This document shows, piece after piece, positions 11,623-23,590 of a DNA stretch of 64,000 nt. Source of the DNA: Trachythela sp. YZ-2020 (taxonomy: Eukaryota > Cnidaria > Anthozoa > Malacalcyonacea > Clavulariidae); assembly GCA_016169945.1 (NCBI GenBank), contig JADLSH010000271.1:124001-188000 (forward strand). The letters are read 5' to 3'. The notes beneath the pieces are model-generated. The model saw only the letters and a list, made by a program, of their open reading frames with translations, did not search any database and was not told where the DNA came from. Made by a program: the position numbers and the translations under genes. Each line of letters opens with the position of its first letter. Positions within the stretch are counted from its first letter, which is position 1.

Positions 11623-13904
11623 TGGTGAGGACTGTTGGCCGTTCAACCATGATTAAACAATACCAACAACGATGCAGCGAAGAGGAGTTCGAGCCTCTAA
11701 GTCGAGCGACCCTGTATCGAATCCTGAAGGTAAGAGAAGCGTCGCAGCGTAAATCTCTCCAAGGCCTTGATGATACTGCGGCAAGCGGTGCAGAGGGGTT
11801 TGAAACCCTAGCCAACATAGTTGATGTGCTAGAGCGTTGTGGCGCATCCCATGAGTGGTGCGAGGGATCGCGCAACCATTTACGGGATTCTAAACGATAT
11901 CTGAAGACCAGTTACAGGGCCCATTGCCGAGATGATTGTGATAACCAATGCGCTGACCACTGTAGAAGCCACGCCCTAAGTGGTGCACCGAACAAAGAGC
12001 TTCACAGTCCCTGCACCCACGCCCACACACGGCAGTGCGACAAATGTGGCCTGTTGACCAATACGCTCTACTCTATACTGGCGAAGATTAGCGAGTCTGG
12101 TGAGGTTCAGTTTTACAGCCAGGACCAGCTCGAAGATACATTCTACGATGCTAACCAGGCCAAGGAGATGGTGCTCCAGTGGAAGGCGCACATCTTGAGG
12201 GCGGAAAACCAGGACCGCGGTAAAACATCGGCAGTCAACTCCCTCCAGGAAGACACCGTGTTCATAGTGATGTACTGGGCTATGAAGTTTACCCAAATGA
12301 AGTACCGGGAGAAACAGTCCGAATGGTTTGGCAAGCGAGGGGTGAACTGGCACGTCAGCTGTGTCCTGTCCAAACCAACTGACAGCGTCGGCAAGCTGGA
12401 AGTAAAGTCATACGTTTAACAGCTGTTCCCAGGAGAACTCTACAGTCTATGCTATCACCATGCATCTTCTCAAGGAAGTAAAAGCTACGAGCCCACACAT
12501 CACTAAGGCATTCCTGCGTTCAGATGGGGCTGGGTGCTACCATAGCAACAACCTCATTGCTTCCTTGGAACAGAGTCTCTCCCATACTGGTGTAAAAGTG
12601 ATGAGGTATGTATAAAGGCGACAAGAGTACGGGGGAGTTGAAATAAATAAGGAAGCAATTAACTTAATTAACTAATTAGTTAATTAGTTAATTAATTAAG
12701 TTCTGATTGCATCCAAACAATATCTTCAGTCCTATTTTGACCTCGGCGTGCGGACAGGAAGGAAGGCAGATCCAGCCCAGGTGTCGGCGGACATGAGGAA
12801 TGTCAAGACTGCAGACGGGAAGCGGGTATTTTCACGAGAGGAGTGGCTCACGAAGGTCCAGATCAAAGGGTTTTTCTCCCGCCTAGCCGCCGCGCAGAGA
12901 AAGAGAACGACGGGTGAGAGTTCCGCAGGGGCATATCCTGCAGACGAAGGAGACGAGGAGTTGCTTCAGGAAGAGCTAGCGAGACTGGAGGAGAAGGATA
13001 GGGAGGAAGAAGTACATGAAGTTCTCTCCCAAATAGCACTGGAGCATCCCATCCAATATGAAGACCATGACATTTGCAGTCTGTCCAAGGCAGGAGCATT
13101 GATGCAATTTACTGTTAAAGAGCTTAGAGCCGTATGTGATTACTTCGAGCTGCCGCGCAAATCTGGAGACAGGAAATTCACTTTAATTGGTCACGTCAAT
13201 AATATGGTGAAGGAATGCGGCTGTTGAAAATAAGCACGTAGATCAAAATTCACGTACTTTATAGTGTGCGCAATTTCCTCTACCTGTTTACTGTTACATC
13301 GTTGACTACGGTAGTTGACAACCCAAGAACAGTCCAAGCAGTAAATTCTACGTGTCTGCGTGAACCCTGATGAGCTTTGTGTAACGTATGTAATACTCCA
13401 TTCTCGAACCCAGAGCTCCCTCGCGTAGAAGAAAAATGGACATTTTATGCATCAAAATCACCCGTAGAGCGTACAAATCTGAGGTACAGGTTGAAATGAC
13501 AACTAACAAACGAATCTTGGTGTTATTTAGTCAGATAAGCTTTTGGAAAGCCAGATAAAGCTCATTTTATGTTACACTTGCGCGCCGTATCAGCCAATCA
13601 ACTAAGCGTCAGTCACGCAACGCTTCCCTTTAAAAGAAACCTCAACGATCTCGCGTTACAAATCCTATAACACTGACTAGAAGTTATTTCTGGCTGTTAC
13701 TGTTTGCTTGACGAAGTTAGTTAACTGCATATAGCCGATAGTTCTTTTGGATATTTTGTTTACCCCGCGGTTCTATGCAAGAGAATATGGGATCGCATTT
13801 CCCATGAATGCTAAAAATCGTTTTGGTATATATACTAAATATTTAGAGTTTATTCAACCAACATGAAAGAGATCAAAAAGTATAATTCATTTTGCTCTTC
13901 CTGT

Positions 13905-14590
13905 CTAGCGGCGTGCTTATGACTGTGCGGGGTTTCCTCTGCAGAACAGCTCAGCATATCTCTATAGCTAGCTAAAACTTGGTTTTGTCGCAATATCCTA
14001 AATCTATTTTTTTATAAACGTGCGTAGGTCATTCATGTATCTTTGTTTAGGTGAATTTAAGGAATAATTCTGGGAATAATTCGAGCCGGGAGCAGTTCTA
14101 AGGCGAGCAATTGAAGAATTTCAGTGCGGATTACGAAGTGTTATTTACGTAAACAAAGCGCCTACTTGACCAAATTGACCTTCTCGCCGCTTCGCGCACA
14201 GCGGCATACCCGGAGGTTTGACTTTAGAACCTTGGAGATGAAGTTATCATCTGCATATAGATGTAATTTTTATTTCAATTTTGGTCAAACAAGCGCGAAT
14301 TTTGCTCCCGAACTTTGTTATAATTTAGTGCAATTCGGCAACCTGTACAGCGCGTTTAGTTTTGATACAGCGCAGTCCTAAATATTGCGAAATTTCGGCC
14401 TTGAAAGGGATGACCAAATGAGTCGGCTCGGCCCGAGTGAGTTCGAGCTTCTAGGAAAGCGAAAAAGAATATTTCCAAAAAAGTATTCCATTTTTATTAG
14501 TTGCGTACCAAACCCGTTTGATGTGCAAGTTTCAGAGAAATTGGTTTTCTGACGCGAAGTTCGACGGACCGCTGTAAGGGAGACTGCCAC
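13905..14590. repeat. Right terminal inverted repeat of the TTAA transposon, copy 1
   Basis: Inverted match to the left arm; ends GGGAGACTGCCAC followed by TTAA. Confidence 0.7.
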
Positions 14591-14594
14591 TTAA

Positions 14595-15460
14595 GACCTA
14601 ACCAGGAACGGTTGACCAAATTGGCCTTCTCGCCGCTTCGCCGCAGCGCGCCATACGGCCGGTGTTTGACTTTAGAACATTGGAGATGAAGTTATCATCT
14701 GCATATAGATGTAATTTTTTATTTCAATTTTGGTCAAACAAGCGCGAATTTTGCTCCCGAACTTTGTTATAATTTAGTGCAATTCGGCAACCTGTACAGC
14801 GCGTTTAGTTTTGATACAGCGTTTAAATATTGCGAAATTCGGCCTTGAAAGGGATGACCAAATAAATATTGCTCCGGCGTGCTGACAAAGCGAAAAAGAA
14901 TATTTCAAAAAAGTATTCCATTTCGCGTTACCAAACCCGTTTGATGTGCAAGTTTCAGAGAAATTGGTTTTCTGACGCGAAGTTCGACGGACCGCTGTAA
15001 GGGAGACTGCCACTTAAGACCTAACCAGGAACGGTTGACCAAATTGGCCTTCTCGCCGCTTCGCGCACAGCGGCATACCCGGAGGTTTGACTTTAGAACA
15101 TTGGAGATGAAGTTATCATCTGCATATAGATGTAATTTTTTATTTCAATTTTGGTCAAACAAGCGCGAATTTTGCTCCCGAACTTTGTTATAATTTAGTG
15201 CAATTTGGCAACCTGTACAGCGCGTTTAGTTTTGATACAGCGCAGTCCTAAATATTGCGAAATTTCGGCCTTGAAAGGGATGACCAAATGAGTCGGCTCG
15301 GCCCGAGTGAGTTCGAGCTTCTAGGAAAGCGAAAAAGAATATTTCCAAAAAAGTATTCCATTTTTATTAGTTGCGTACCAAACCCGTTTGATGTGCAAGT
15401 TTCAGAGAAATTGGTTTTCTGACGCGAAGTTCGACGGACCGCTGTAAGGGAGACTGCCAC
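14595..15460. repeat. Two extra tandem copies of the transposon end
   Basis: Copies at 14595-15013 and 15018-15460 each start GACCTAACCAGGAACGGTTG, run through the same CTTCTCGCCGC...GTTTGACTTTAGAAC sequence and finish ...GACTGCCAC plus TTAA. Copies 1 and 3 are nearly identical; copy 2 carries deletions and a rearranged patch near 14865-14890. Confidence 0.8.
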
Positions 15461-15548
15461 TTAAGACCTAACCAGGAACGGTTAGGTCCTAACTTAACCA
15501 GGTTGTTTTTGTTGTAGGGCATTAAAAATTACATGATTTTTCGGACGG

Positions 15549-18500
15549 CAGTGTAACCAGATTTTAAAAGTTAATAATGTACACAACTGACTAAATTATG
15601 CTAAATTGAGATAAATTATGCTAAAAAACGGAACCGTTTATATTTACTTTAAAATGTTACTACTATTTGTAAAGTTGTAAAATGCATTTTAAACAAGCTA
15701 CAGTGCTGCTGGCATCTTTGTTCTTGCAAACTTCAGGTAAAAATCATGCAGCACGATTACAAATTAAATCTCAGTGGAATAAATTCAACTTCAAAGTTCA
15801 AGCACGTGCTTCAAGCCTACAAAGAGAGCCTGCTCGCAGGTTAAGCCAATGCAATGATGTCATTGTCATAATCGTCATTAGTCATGAATGAGAAATAGAG
15901 CAAGAATACAAGACTAGGGACTAATCTGACTCAATCAATCAATCAATCAATCAATCAACTTTATTTAACGAGGGTAAACACTGAGCAGTATATCAACTGA
16001 CTAACAAGTGGCCCTCTTATACTATAACTATATGACATACAATTTAAAAATACTATATAACATGTTTTCATGATAATACTATGAGTTTATAAGTTAAAAA
16101 GTCAAGCTATTGTGAAAGAATCAATATCATTATACATATTAATAAAATAGTTAAAAAGTTCGTTCTTAAAAGTTTCTACAGATTTTTCGGAAGTTTTTAT
16201 ATGAGGAGGTATAGAGTTCCAGAGTTTACTCGTGGAGACCTGGAAAGACTTCCCCCCCTCCTTGACTCGGCTATAGCGTGGACATACCAAGTTTCTTTGA
16301 CTGTAGCGGCCTGACGAACGGGTTTGTATGTCTGCATTTGAGGTTAGAATATCATTAATATATGATGGGCAATTTCCATGAAACCGTTTGTAAGCTAAGA
16401 CACATTTGTTCAACTTTACTTCGTCATGAAAAGCAAGCCAATTTAGCTGCTTAAACAATGATACGCTGTTTGTTCTTATACCGACATCCAGAATGATGCG
16501 GGCAGCACGTTTTTGCAATCGAAGAATTGTTTTCAGTTTTTCGACGGAGCAGTTAGTCCAAACTGTAGCACCATACATCATGACTTGCTTAAACATGGTG
16601 TTGTAGTACAGTTTACGTTGGTCTAAAGGAAGAAACCGTTTAATTTTCCGAAGAACGCCCAGTCGTGTTCCCAATTTCTTAGAAAGTTCATCCACGTGTT
16701 TATCAAAAGTCAGTTCTTGATCGATAGTGACTCCTAGAAGTTTCTGGAAATTAACTTGCTCAATATCCTCGTTATCAGACTGTAACGACAATGTCTTTGT
16801 CGCCAACTTTTTGGCCAACCTTTTCCCGGTGACAAGCATAGATTTTGTCTTTTTGGCATTTATGATCATTTTGTTTGTTTTTGACCACCTTGCAATGCCG
16901 TCCAAATCAAGCTGTAGTGCTGTTTCTATGGCTGTAGGTGCCAAATCCACTTCTGCGGAGTGACTAAGGGTAGTGTCATCCGCATATATGTCGACCTCGG
17001 AGTGGAGTACCTCTGACGGAAGATCATTGATAAACAAAAGGAAGAAGATTGGACCCAAAATACTTCCTTGGGGCACACCGCATTTCACCTCTATTTTCGG
17101 AGAACGGGAACCATCAATATTTACATACTGCCAACGGTTTCTAAGATAGTCCTTTAAGAAGTTTAGCTCATCCCCCTGAATGCCATAATTATGTAACTTG
17201 TTAAGGAGCAGTTGATGGTCTATCAGATCGAAGGCTTTCTTATAGTCTACAAAAATTAGTCCAGTTACCTTGTTTTTATCCAGATCAAGTAGCAATTGGT
17301 CAATGAGTCTGATGAGTGCAGTTTCAGTCTAGTGGTGTTTACGAAACCCGGATTGAAGTCGATAAAATAAGTTTCGTTGTTGCAGAAACCCATACATATG
17401 TTCACATATATGCTTTTCCAGTAGCTTAGATAAAATGGGAAGCACTGATATAGGCCTGTAGTTAGACTTTTCATCTCGGTTTCCCTTCCCTTTGTATATT
17501 GGGTTGACCTTAGCAACCTTCCATTTTGAGGGGAACGTTTGAGTGTTTATGCAACGATTCATCAGCTGGCTTAATGGTTCGGCTATAGCTGGTGCTGCTA
17601 TTCTCATTATTTTGGCGCTAATGCCGTCGTCTCCTGTGGATTTATGAACGGGATGGATAGAAGTAACTCAATCACTCTTAATTTTGACATGGAGGGAATG
17701 CTGAATGTAGTATCGACATGGGAAATAGGATCTAGATTTGGTGTTTGTTCTATTTCTACGGGCGCTGAGGTGGATGACAAAGAAGCGATTAAATGTTTCA
17801 GCAATGGTCACTTTATCTTTTAAAGTCGTACTATTTTCGGTCAAAAATTTGACACTTTCATTCTTTCCAGCATCATCATCATTTATCACTAAAGTAATTT
17901 TTCTTCGCATTTCTCATTGTTTTTGTCACTTTGTTCTTTGCAATGCGGTAGTTTGCCCAGTCTTCGTCAGTTTGATATTTCCTTGCTTTGTAATACAGTT
18001 GATCGCGTGCCTTTATGTCCTCCCCAATAACATTATTGAACCATTTAGGCTGTGTATTTCGCTTTATCCGCTTTTGTTTTAAGGGAAGATATTCATTTAC
18101 CACATCGTTAAATATTTCATACCATGCATAGACAGTGTCATTTGCGTCATCGAATACAAAAGCACTATCCCACGGTGCATTTTTAAGGGCGGTAATGAAT
18201 TTGTCCTTGTTTAAATGCTTTACGTCGCGATAGTTTATTGTGGAATGCTTACCCTTGTTGTGACACGCACGTTTGTATATCCTGGTTGTCATAATAATAG
18301 GCAAATGATCTGATATTCCAATATTTAAAACTTTGACATTGTTTAGCCGTTCAGCATGGGTGCACCAGATGTGATCGAGACAGGTGCGTGATATGGGGCG
18401 TGTAATCACATTCATAAGCTGCGAAAGGTTGAATGACTTTAATACTTTCGTGAATATATGATTTGCAAATTTCGTTGTGCATAAATAATCAATATTTATG

Positions 18501-19077
18501 TCACCCAAAAGTACCACGTCGCGACCTAAAAGAGAGACATTTTCGATTTTTTTCCCGATGCTCTTATCACTAGCAGCCTTTGATGAGGGTGGTCTGTAGA
18601 TTCCCCCGATGAATAGAGGCCGTTTCGATTTGCAGGGACAAGTTTCGAGCCATAATATTTCCACATCCTTTGTTTCGAGATCAATTCGTCGCTCAGCTTG
18701 AACTGAGTTTTTAACATAAATTATACACATAATCCACCGCCTGACTTTCCAGTTCTGTCCTTTCGATAGACTTTGTAGCCGGGAATGCTGTAAAATGTTA
18801 CTGGTATTTTTTCGGTACAGAAGGTCTCCGATAAAATGAGAATGTCCAGACCAAAAAGCTCCTTGCTGGGGTATGTCAATAAGTTGCGAATCTCTTCAAA
18901 TTTACTGTCCGTGAGATGTTGTATATTCCAATGGCATAATTTGATGTCCTAACATTATGCTGATCGTGTGAGTTTATGATAGAATTGTGTGGCTAAATTT
19001 TTCTTTATGCTGATACACGTCTCCAAATGATGAAATTATGCTAAACTAGCATAACTATGCTAAATCTGGTCACATTG
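15549..19077. mobile_element. Second ATTATGCT-end element, split by a LINE
   Basis: Left end CAGTGTAACCAGATTT and inverted right end CAATGTGACCAGATTT match in 14 of 16 positions. Just inside both ends are AAATTATGCTA repeats (15594-15625 and 18950-19065), the same motif that fills the ends of the 2771-3539 element. Most of the interior is a minus-strand LINE (15931-18957), so the original element was about 0.5 kb. No target duplication was found. Confidence 0.45.
15931..18957 (-). pseudogene. Non-LTR retrotransposon (CR1/L2-like), endonuclease plus reverse transcriptase, broken
   Basis: Read on the minus strand. An APE-type endonuclease domain lies at about 18950-17880 with LGDINIDY, LDHIWC and GISDHLPI motifs. 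A reverse transcriptase follows: YRPISVLPILSKLLEK near 17450, FVDYKKAFD near 17250, GVPQGSILGP near 17080 and YADD near 16985, running to a stop at 16102. The 3' end is a (TTGA)n tail, seen as TCAATCAATC at 15931-15958. The frame changes at least three times (about 17330, 17610 and 17880), so it cannot make one protein. Its length, about 3 kb, suggests a nearly full second ORF without ORF1. Confidence 0.8.
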
Positions 19078-19152
19078 AGAAGGCTGATTAGCCAATCGAT
19101 CATATTTCGTAAACTACAGGGACTAGCGCCTGCCATATAATATAAACTGATA

Positions 19153-19530
19153 CAGGGCCTTTTTTAACGGATAGACTGTGGGGGGCAAATGTCCCCCCAG
19201 TCCCCACGTTGGCCCCTCCAGTAAGCTGTTTTGGCCCCCCAGTGAAGGTCCCTTTTGTCCAAAATATAAGCAAAAAAGGGGAAAAACTGAGTTTAGAAGA
19301 AAGTTATGGTATTCTCACAAAAAAACCTGGCTCCATTTAGATGGAATATATCAAAAATTGTCTCTGAAAATGCTGGAAATCAAGCCACAGAGACTCAAGA
19401 ATACAAAAATTTTCCGGGGGAAGACCCCCAGACCACCCTTCAGCTTCCCACAACTGTAATACACCACCTACTTGTTATGTCCCCTTTCGATTATGGCCCC
19501 CCCACTAACGATTTCTTAAAAAAGGCCCTG
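19153..19530. mobile_element. hAT MITE with 8-bp target duplication
   Basis: Terminal inverted repeats CAGGGCCTTTTTTAA and TTAAAAAAGGCCCTG are flanked by AACTGATA (19145-19152) and AACTGATT (19531-19538). Length 378 bp. The interior has runs of G and C but no believable gene. CAGGG ends and 8-bp duplications are standard for hAT elements. Confidence 0.85.
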
Positions 19531-19731
19531 AACTGATTATTATTACACGAATTATTATACAGGATAAACACTTCAGCAAGAAACTAGCTGTTGTCAATGT
19601 GTGTCCTGTGCTAAAAATCCAAACAACCTAAAATATGTATATAATTATATTTACAGGGAAACAAATAAGAAAAAGAAATAAATTTAAATAGAATATAAAA
19701 TAGAAATAAAGATAGGAAGGTAAAAATATAG

Positions 19732-21273
19732 TTAAAAATAGATTTCTAAAAGTTTTTCAAAATCCTCATACTTCTCCGTTTTGCGTATTTCCGTTGGCAG
19801 TTCGTTAAAAACTTTAGCTCGCATAAAAAAGAATAATTTCCTCGCATATTCAGTTTTAATCTTTGGGAGTCGTAGAAGACATTCATTATTCCTAGTTTTT
19901 GTATTATGATTTATAATAGTAAAATAATTATGGAAAATCGAGCATATATCCTTATTTAAGCACTTTCGCACCATTGTACATGCCCTTCTACGATTACAGT
20001 TGATAACAGAAGGCAGCTCAATGGGAGTGTTGGAGTCCGGTGATATTGTTTTAACCGCACGTTCATGGAATGACGACAGCTTCTTCAATTGTGTCGAGGT
20101 TAGCTTTAGTTGCAATATACCACAATAGGTAAGCGTCGGTAGAATCATGGACTGGTATATGGCTTTAGCAGATTTTAAATCAAGGCAATCTTTAAGTTTA
20201 GCTAGTAGCCTCAGCCTCCCGGAAGCACGTTTAAAACTTTTCTCAAAATTGGAATTCAAGTTCAAGCTACTGTTTATTTCCATCCCTAAATATTTGTAAT
20301 CTTTCGTTTCTGATATTACGTCACCTCTGTAAGATATTTTAAACGGTTCACTTTGGTTCGCTAATCTTTTTGCAGTCCCGAAAAGGAGCGATTCAGTCTT
20401 TCCTTTCTTAAAATTAATGATCAGTTCATTTTCATTTAGCCAATCGGCAACAGGATCAAGATCCTTATTCAGTTTATTTTGAATGATTTCTAAATTCTTA
20501 TCATCAACATAAAGTACCGTGTCGTCTGCATATTTAATGATATTTACGTTTTCTATAACATCGGTTATGTCATTGAAAAAGATAAGAAATAGTAAAGGTC
20601 CAAGTATCGAGCTTTGGGGTACTCCAGTTAGAATTTCCTTCTTCTGCGATAGACAGTTATCATAGCACACAGTGGCTGAACGAAGAAATAGGTAATATTT
20701 GAACCATTCAAGTTCATTTCCATCAATACCATATCCAGGAAGTTTCTCTAGTAATTTGGAGTGACTGATCATATCAAATGCTTTACTGAGGTCAATAAAA
20801 ATCGCACCTACCAATTTACCTTCATCAACACTCTTACGAATATCATCAAGCAAGAGAGTAACAGCCAACTCAGTAGACAGATTGGGCCTAAAACCAAATT
20901 GAAACTTCGAGATTAATTTATTTTCCTCTAGGAATGTCAGAAGTTGTCGATGGATTAACTTCTCAATAACTTTCGATAAGACCGGTAGAATTGAAATAGG
21001 TCTGTAATTATCCATACTTGAATGCGACCCGGATTTATGGATGGGTATAATTTTAGCTGCTTTCCAGTCCGTAGGAAATAAGCTAGTTTCTAGAGAAAGA
21101 TTAATCAGGTAAGTCAATGGAGCAGATATAACAGGAGCAGCATCCTTCAGCAATCCAGGGGGGAGATCGTCAATACCTGTGCTTTTTGAGCGCTTTATAG
21201 ATTTTAGGTGCTTTATCACTTCAAATTCTGTAACTTTTCGAAAATTAAACTTTAAATTGGTTTTCCTAGGCAT
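19732..21273 (-). CDS. LINE reverse transcriptase, 5'-truncated element with open frame
   Basis: A 513-residue open frame that is almost all reverse transcriptase: KSTGIDDLPPGLLKD, NYRPISILPVLSKVIEKL, FIDLSKAFD, GVPQSSILGPLLF and KYADDTVLY, followed by the thumb and a C-terminal tail of CR1/Jockey type. The usual Gly in GVPQG is Ser here, which may reduce activity. The endonuclease is absent; homology ends near 21300, so this is a truncated copy whose remaining frame happens to be intact. AT-rich sequence from about 19600 to 19731 is its 3' UTR. Confidence 0.8.
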   Translation of the reverse strand: MPRKTNLKFNFRKVTEFEVIKHLKSIKRSKSTGIDDLPPGLLKDAAPVISAPLTYLINLSLETSLFPTDWKAAKIIPIHKSGSHSSMDNYRPISILPVLSKVIEKLIHRQLLTFLEENKLISKFQFGFRPNLSTELAVTLLLDDIRKSVDEGKLVGAIFIDLSKAFDMISHSKLLEKLPGYGIDGNELEWFKYYLFLRSATVCYDNCLSQKKEILTGVPQSSILGPLLFLIFFNDITDVIENVNIIKYADDTVLYVDDKNLEIIQNKLNKDLDPVADWLNENELIINFKKGKTESLLFGTAKRLANQSEPFKISYRGDVISETKDYKYLGMEINSSLNLNSNFEKSFKRASGRLRLLAKLKDCLDLKSAKAIYQSMILPTLTYCGILQLKLTSTQLKKLSSFHERAVKTISPDSNTPIELPSVINCNRRRACTMVRKCLNKDICSIFHNYFTIINHNTKTRNNECLLRLPKIKTEYARKLFFFMRAKVFNELPTEIRKTEKYEDFEKLLEIYF

Positions 21274-21495
21274 AGGTTTTGATAGGAGTTCTTTGATAAT
21301 GAAGACAAATTACTACCTGGGGACTAGAAATACATGTATGCAGCAATCCCTCGCCACAGTTAAATAACGACAGTACCTAAACATTTCTAAGCTTTTCGTC
21401 GCAAAATCTGCATGCAAAGGATGATTTGCTCAAAACCAGAATAGACTTAGTCAGAATGGGATCGTGAAGGGGCAAAAAGAGGCTACGAGAGCTAG

Positions 21496-22587
21496 CCATT
21501 CAGCCATGTTGGGGTACGTTGAAGATACTGATTCCAATATTATGAACGTCAAGTCCACTCTTTCCCGTGTTTGTCCCCCTGTTTTGTTATCTGGCATAAC
21601 AAAACACATTCGCTCTTTAAATTCTAAGCTTTACACGTTTCTTCAAACGAGTAAAGCTTCGAAGTTTGAAGACCTCGTAGGTCCCCGTACTTTTTCGACT
21701 ATCCATCACACTTCCTCTGCCAGTGATATCAATTTGGTGGTTACGAGATACCTCCTGATTTGCCTTTATCTGGCTCTGACAGATCTTTCCTTGCGAAAGG
21801 TCTCAAATTTGTACCCAACCCTGGGCCCATAGACTCTTTCTCAGTGAAAGAGGACACTGAATCTTTTTATAGACGTTTAAAACTTAAGGCACATTTTCAT
21901 AACAACACCTCTATCCAGTCTAAGGATGTTTTTGAGGTCATCACCCCCAAAAAATCCACCTGGTCTCCTCCGGAAGGCCAATTTGGGTCCCTTGATCTAT
22001 TCATTCGACAATGTCGACATGACATAGATCAGCTCCCCCGTAAGGGTAATTCGGGATCCATTTACCACCACCTTGGTACGATTGGCATAGTTAGTGCTCA
22101 CCTTGAGCAATTTCTCGTTTGATGGTGAGCATTACCAACAAATAAGTGGTGTGGCCATGGGTACCAAAATGGGACCCAACTATGCCAATTTGTTTGTTGG
22201 TTATGTGGAAAACAAATCTTCGAACAATACACTGGTCCCTCACCTGACTTCTATCGTCGGTTCATTGATGATTGCTTAGGCACTGCATCATGCTCGCGTG
22301 CTGATCTGAATTGCTTCATTAACTTTGTTAATGATTTCCATCCAGCACTTCAGTTCACATGGGAAATCAGTGAGACCAGTGTATCATTCCTAGACATTCT
22401 CATTTCTATCAATGGTAATAGGCTGAGCACATCTGTCTTTTACAAGCCTACTGACTCCCACAGCTATCTTCTCTTCTCATCCTATCATCCTAAGCACACC
22501 AAAACTGCTATCCCTTACTCTCAATTCTTACGTCTTCGTCGCCTCTGCAGTGATGCCAAATATGACTTCGATGCCAAATATTCAGAA
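21496..22587 (+). pseudogene. PLE reverse transcriptase, frameshifted
   Basis: The N-terminal region and palm domain are spread over several frames (about 21496-21832, 21760-22122, 22094-22279 and 22260-22587). [20 protein letters not shown] near 22135 is the characteristic PLE palm motif, and SVSFLDILI-like sequence follows near 22378. Frame changes at about 21800, 22110 and 22270 inactivate it. Confidence 0.75.
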
Positions 22588-23316
22588 ATGAGAAGCTTTT
22601 TTGTGAATCGTGGTTATCCTTCCCACCTTTTAGATACTGCCCTTAACAAGGCCTCCCTTATACCCCGTTCAGACACCTTAAGAGAACCTTCGGTTGCAAT
22701 TTCTAATCAAAAAATACCTTTAGTTTTAACCTTTCATTCCTTCAATTTTAAAGTAAGGGACATCATGTGCCGGAATTTTAATCTACTTAAAAATGACCCT
22801 GCAACGTCTTCCTTATTCTCCGAGACCCCACTAGTCTCTTTTCGACACAGTAAAAACATCCGGGAAACCCTAGTGCACAGCTCTTTGCTACAGGACTCTG
22901 TGTCACCAGCTGGCACTGTTTCCTGTGGTCGTGCTAAGTGCTACACTTGTAAGCATTTAAACTTCGCCACCTGTATTTCGGCTCCAAAATCTCAGTTTAT
23001 CATCAAGCACAGTTTCACGTGCATCTCCTCCAACCTCGTTTACTGCATCTCTTGCAGCAAATGTGGCTTGCTCTACATCGGAGAGACTCGAAGACGTTTA
23101 GGCGATAGGTTTGCTGAGCACTTGTGTGATGTTAAGAACAATGTGCACAACAAACCGGTTGTTAGGTACTTCAACAGTACCAACCACATGAAAATATGCG
23201 CCATTCATCCCATTATTGGTGGCAATGATACCCGTCGGAAGCAAAAAAAGCGTCTCATCTTTAAACTTGGCACCATTCAGCCTGATGGTATCAATGAGCG
23301 CCTCTCCTTCATCTAG
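22588..23316 (+). CDS. PLE C-terminal region with GIY-YIG endonuclease
   Basis: The open 242-codon frame holds the linker and the endonuclease of the Penelope-like element. The linker has C-x-R-A-K-C-Y-T-C, and the GIY-YIG core begins VYCISCSKCGLLYIGETRR followed by L-x-x-R-F-x-E-H. GIY-YIG nucleases nick target DNA to prime reverse transcription. The frame is the C-terminal third of the polyprotein rather than an independent gene; its ATG is internal. Confidence 0.8.
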   Translation: MRSFFVNRGYPSHLLDTALNKASLIPRSDTLREPSVAISNQKIPLVLTFHSFNFKVRDIMCRNFNLLKNDPATSSLFSETPLVSFRHSKNIRETLVHSSLLQDSVSPAGTVSCGRAKCYTCKHLNFATCISAPKSQFIIKHSFTCISSNLVYCISCSKCGLLYIGETRRRLGDRFAEHLCDVKNNVHNKPVVRYFNSTNHMKICAIHPIIGGNDTRRKQKKRLIFKLGTIQPDGINERLSFI

Positions 23317-23590
23317 CTCACTATTTTCTCTTAAATACTCCTTATATACTTTCCTCTATATCCCCTCTTCCCTTCCCTTGTACGACATTTATAGCGCTTT
23401 GGTTAGTGTAACGCCTGTGCGCACGCCTTCGACCCTATAATCGGGCCGAAGCCTGCACGCAGGCTATATATTTACATATTAATTCTTATGACTACTTTAT
23501 TTTCATTGGTTAATATTTTGTTCATGTGACAGCTTTTATAGCGTTGCTATAAAAGCTGATGTAATGTGTTTATCTGTGTACTAATTTCTC

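Larger units (their letters stand above)
8702..13227 (+). pseudogene. Transposase-like gene, spliced, broken by insertions
   Basis: One protein can be followed along the plus strand in pieces. Exon 1 is 8702-9119 and ends at a GTAAGT donor; exon 2 is 9217-9334 after a TTTTCAG acceptor, and joining them gives a CxxC motif (ICNSC). Further pieces are about 10441-10914, 11222-11503, 11622-12610 and 12744-13227. The later part has a His/Cys-rich block (ADHCRSHAL, then CTHAH and CDKC), a stretch LRSDGAGCYHSNNLI that could carry a catalytic Asp, and a SAP-like C-terminal segment (residues around LSKAGALMQFTVKEL). I recognise this as a repeated anthozoan family of uncharacterised proteins. Its position between long inverted repeats argues for a transposase. 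Frameshifts, an in-frame stop at 12417 and three LINE-tail insertions make it inactive. Confidence 0.65.
7324..15460 (+). mobile_element. TTAA-flanked DNA transposon (Kolobok/piggyBac-like target), autonomous but decayed
   Basis: The left end GTGGCAGTCTCCC (after TTAA at 7320-7323) matches the inverted right end GGGAGACTGCCAC (before TTAA at 15461-15464). The inverted arms are long: 7324 to about 8145 on the left and about 13905-14590 on the right. The right arm is followed by two further tandem copies. Between the arms lies a plus-strand transposase gene in pieces. The TTAA target suggests a Kolobok- or piggyBac-type element, but I cannot assign the superfamily from the protein. Confidence 0.75.

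Noticed and set aside
11574..11640. A poly-asparagine N-terminus for the 281-codon frame
   Set aside because: The Asn run is an (AAT)n LINE tail inserted into the transposase; the true coding sequence resumes at about 11622.
15682..15891. 69-codon frame with a signal-peptide-like start
   Set aside because: Lies inside a non-autonomous element, has no homology I recognise, and no support from neighbours.
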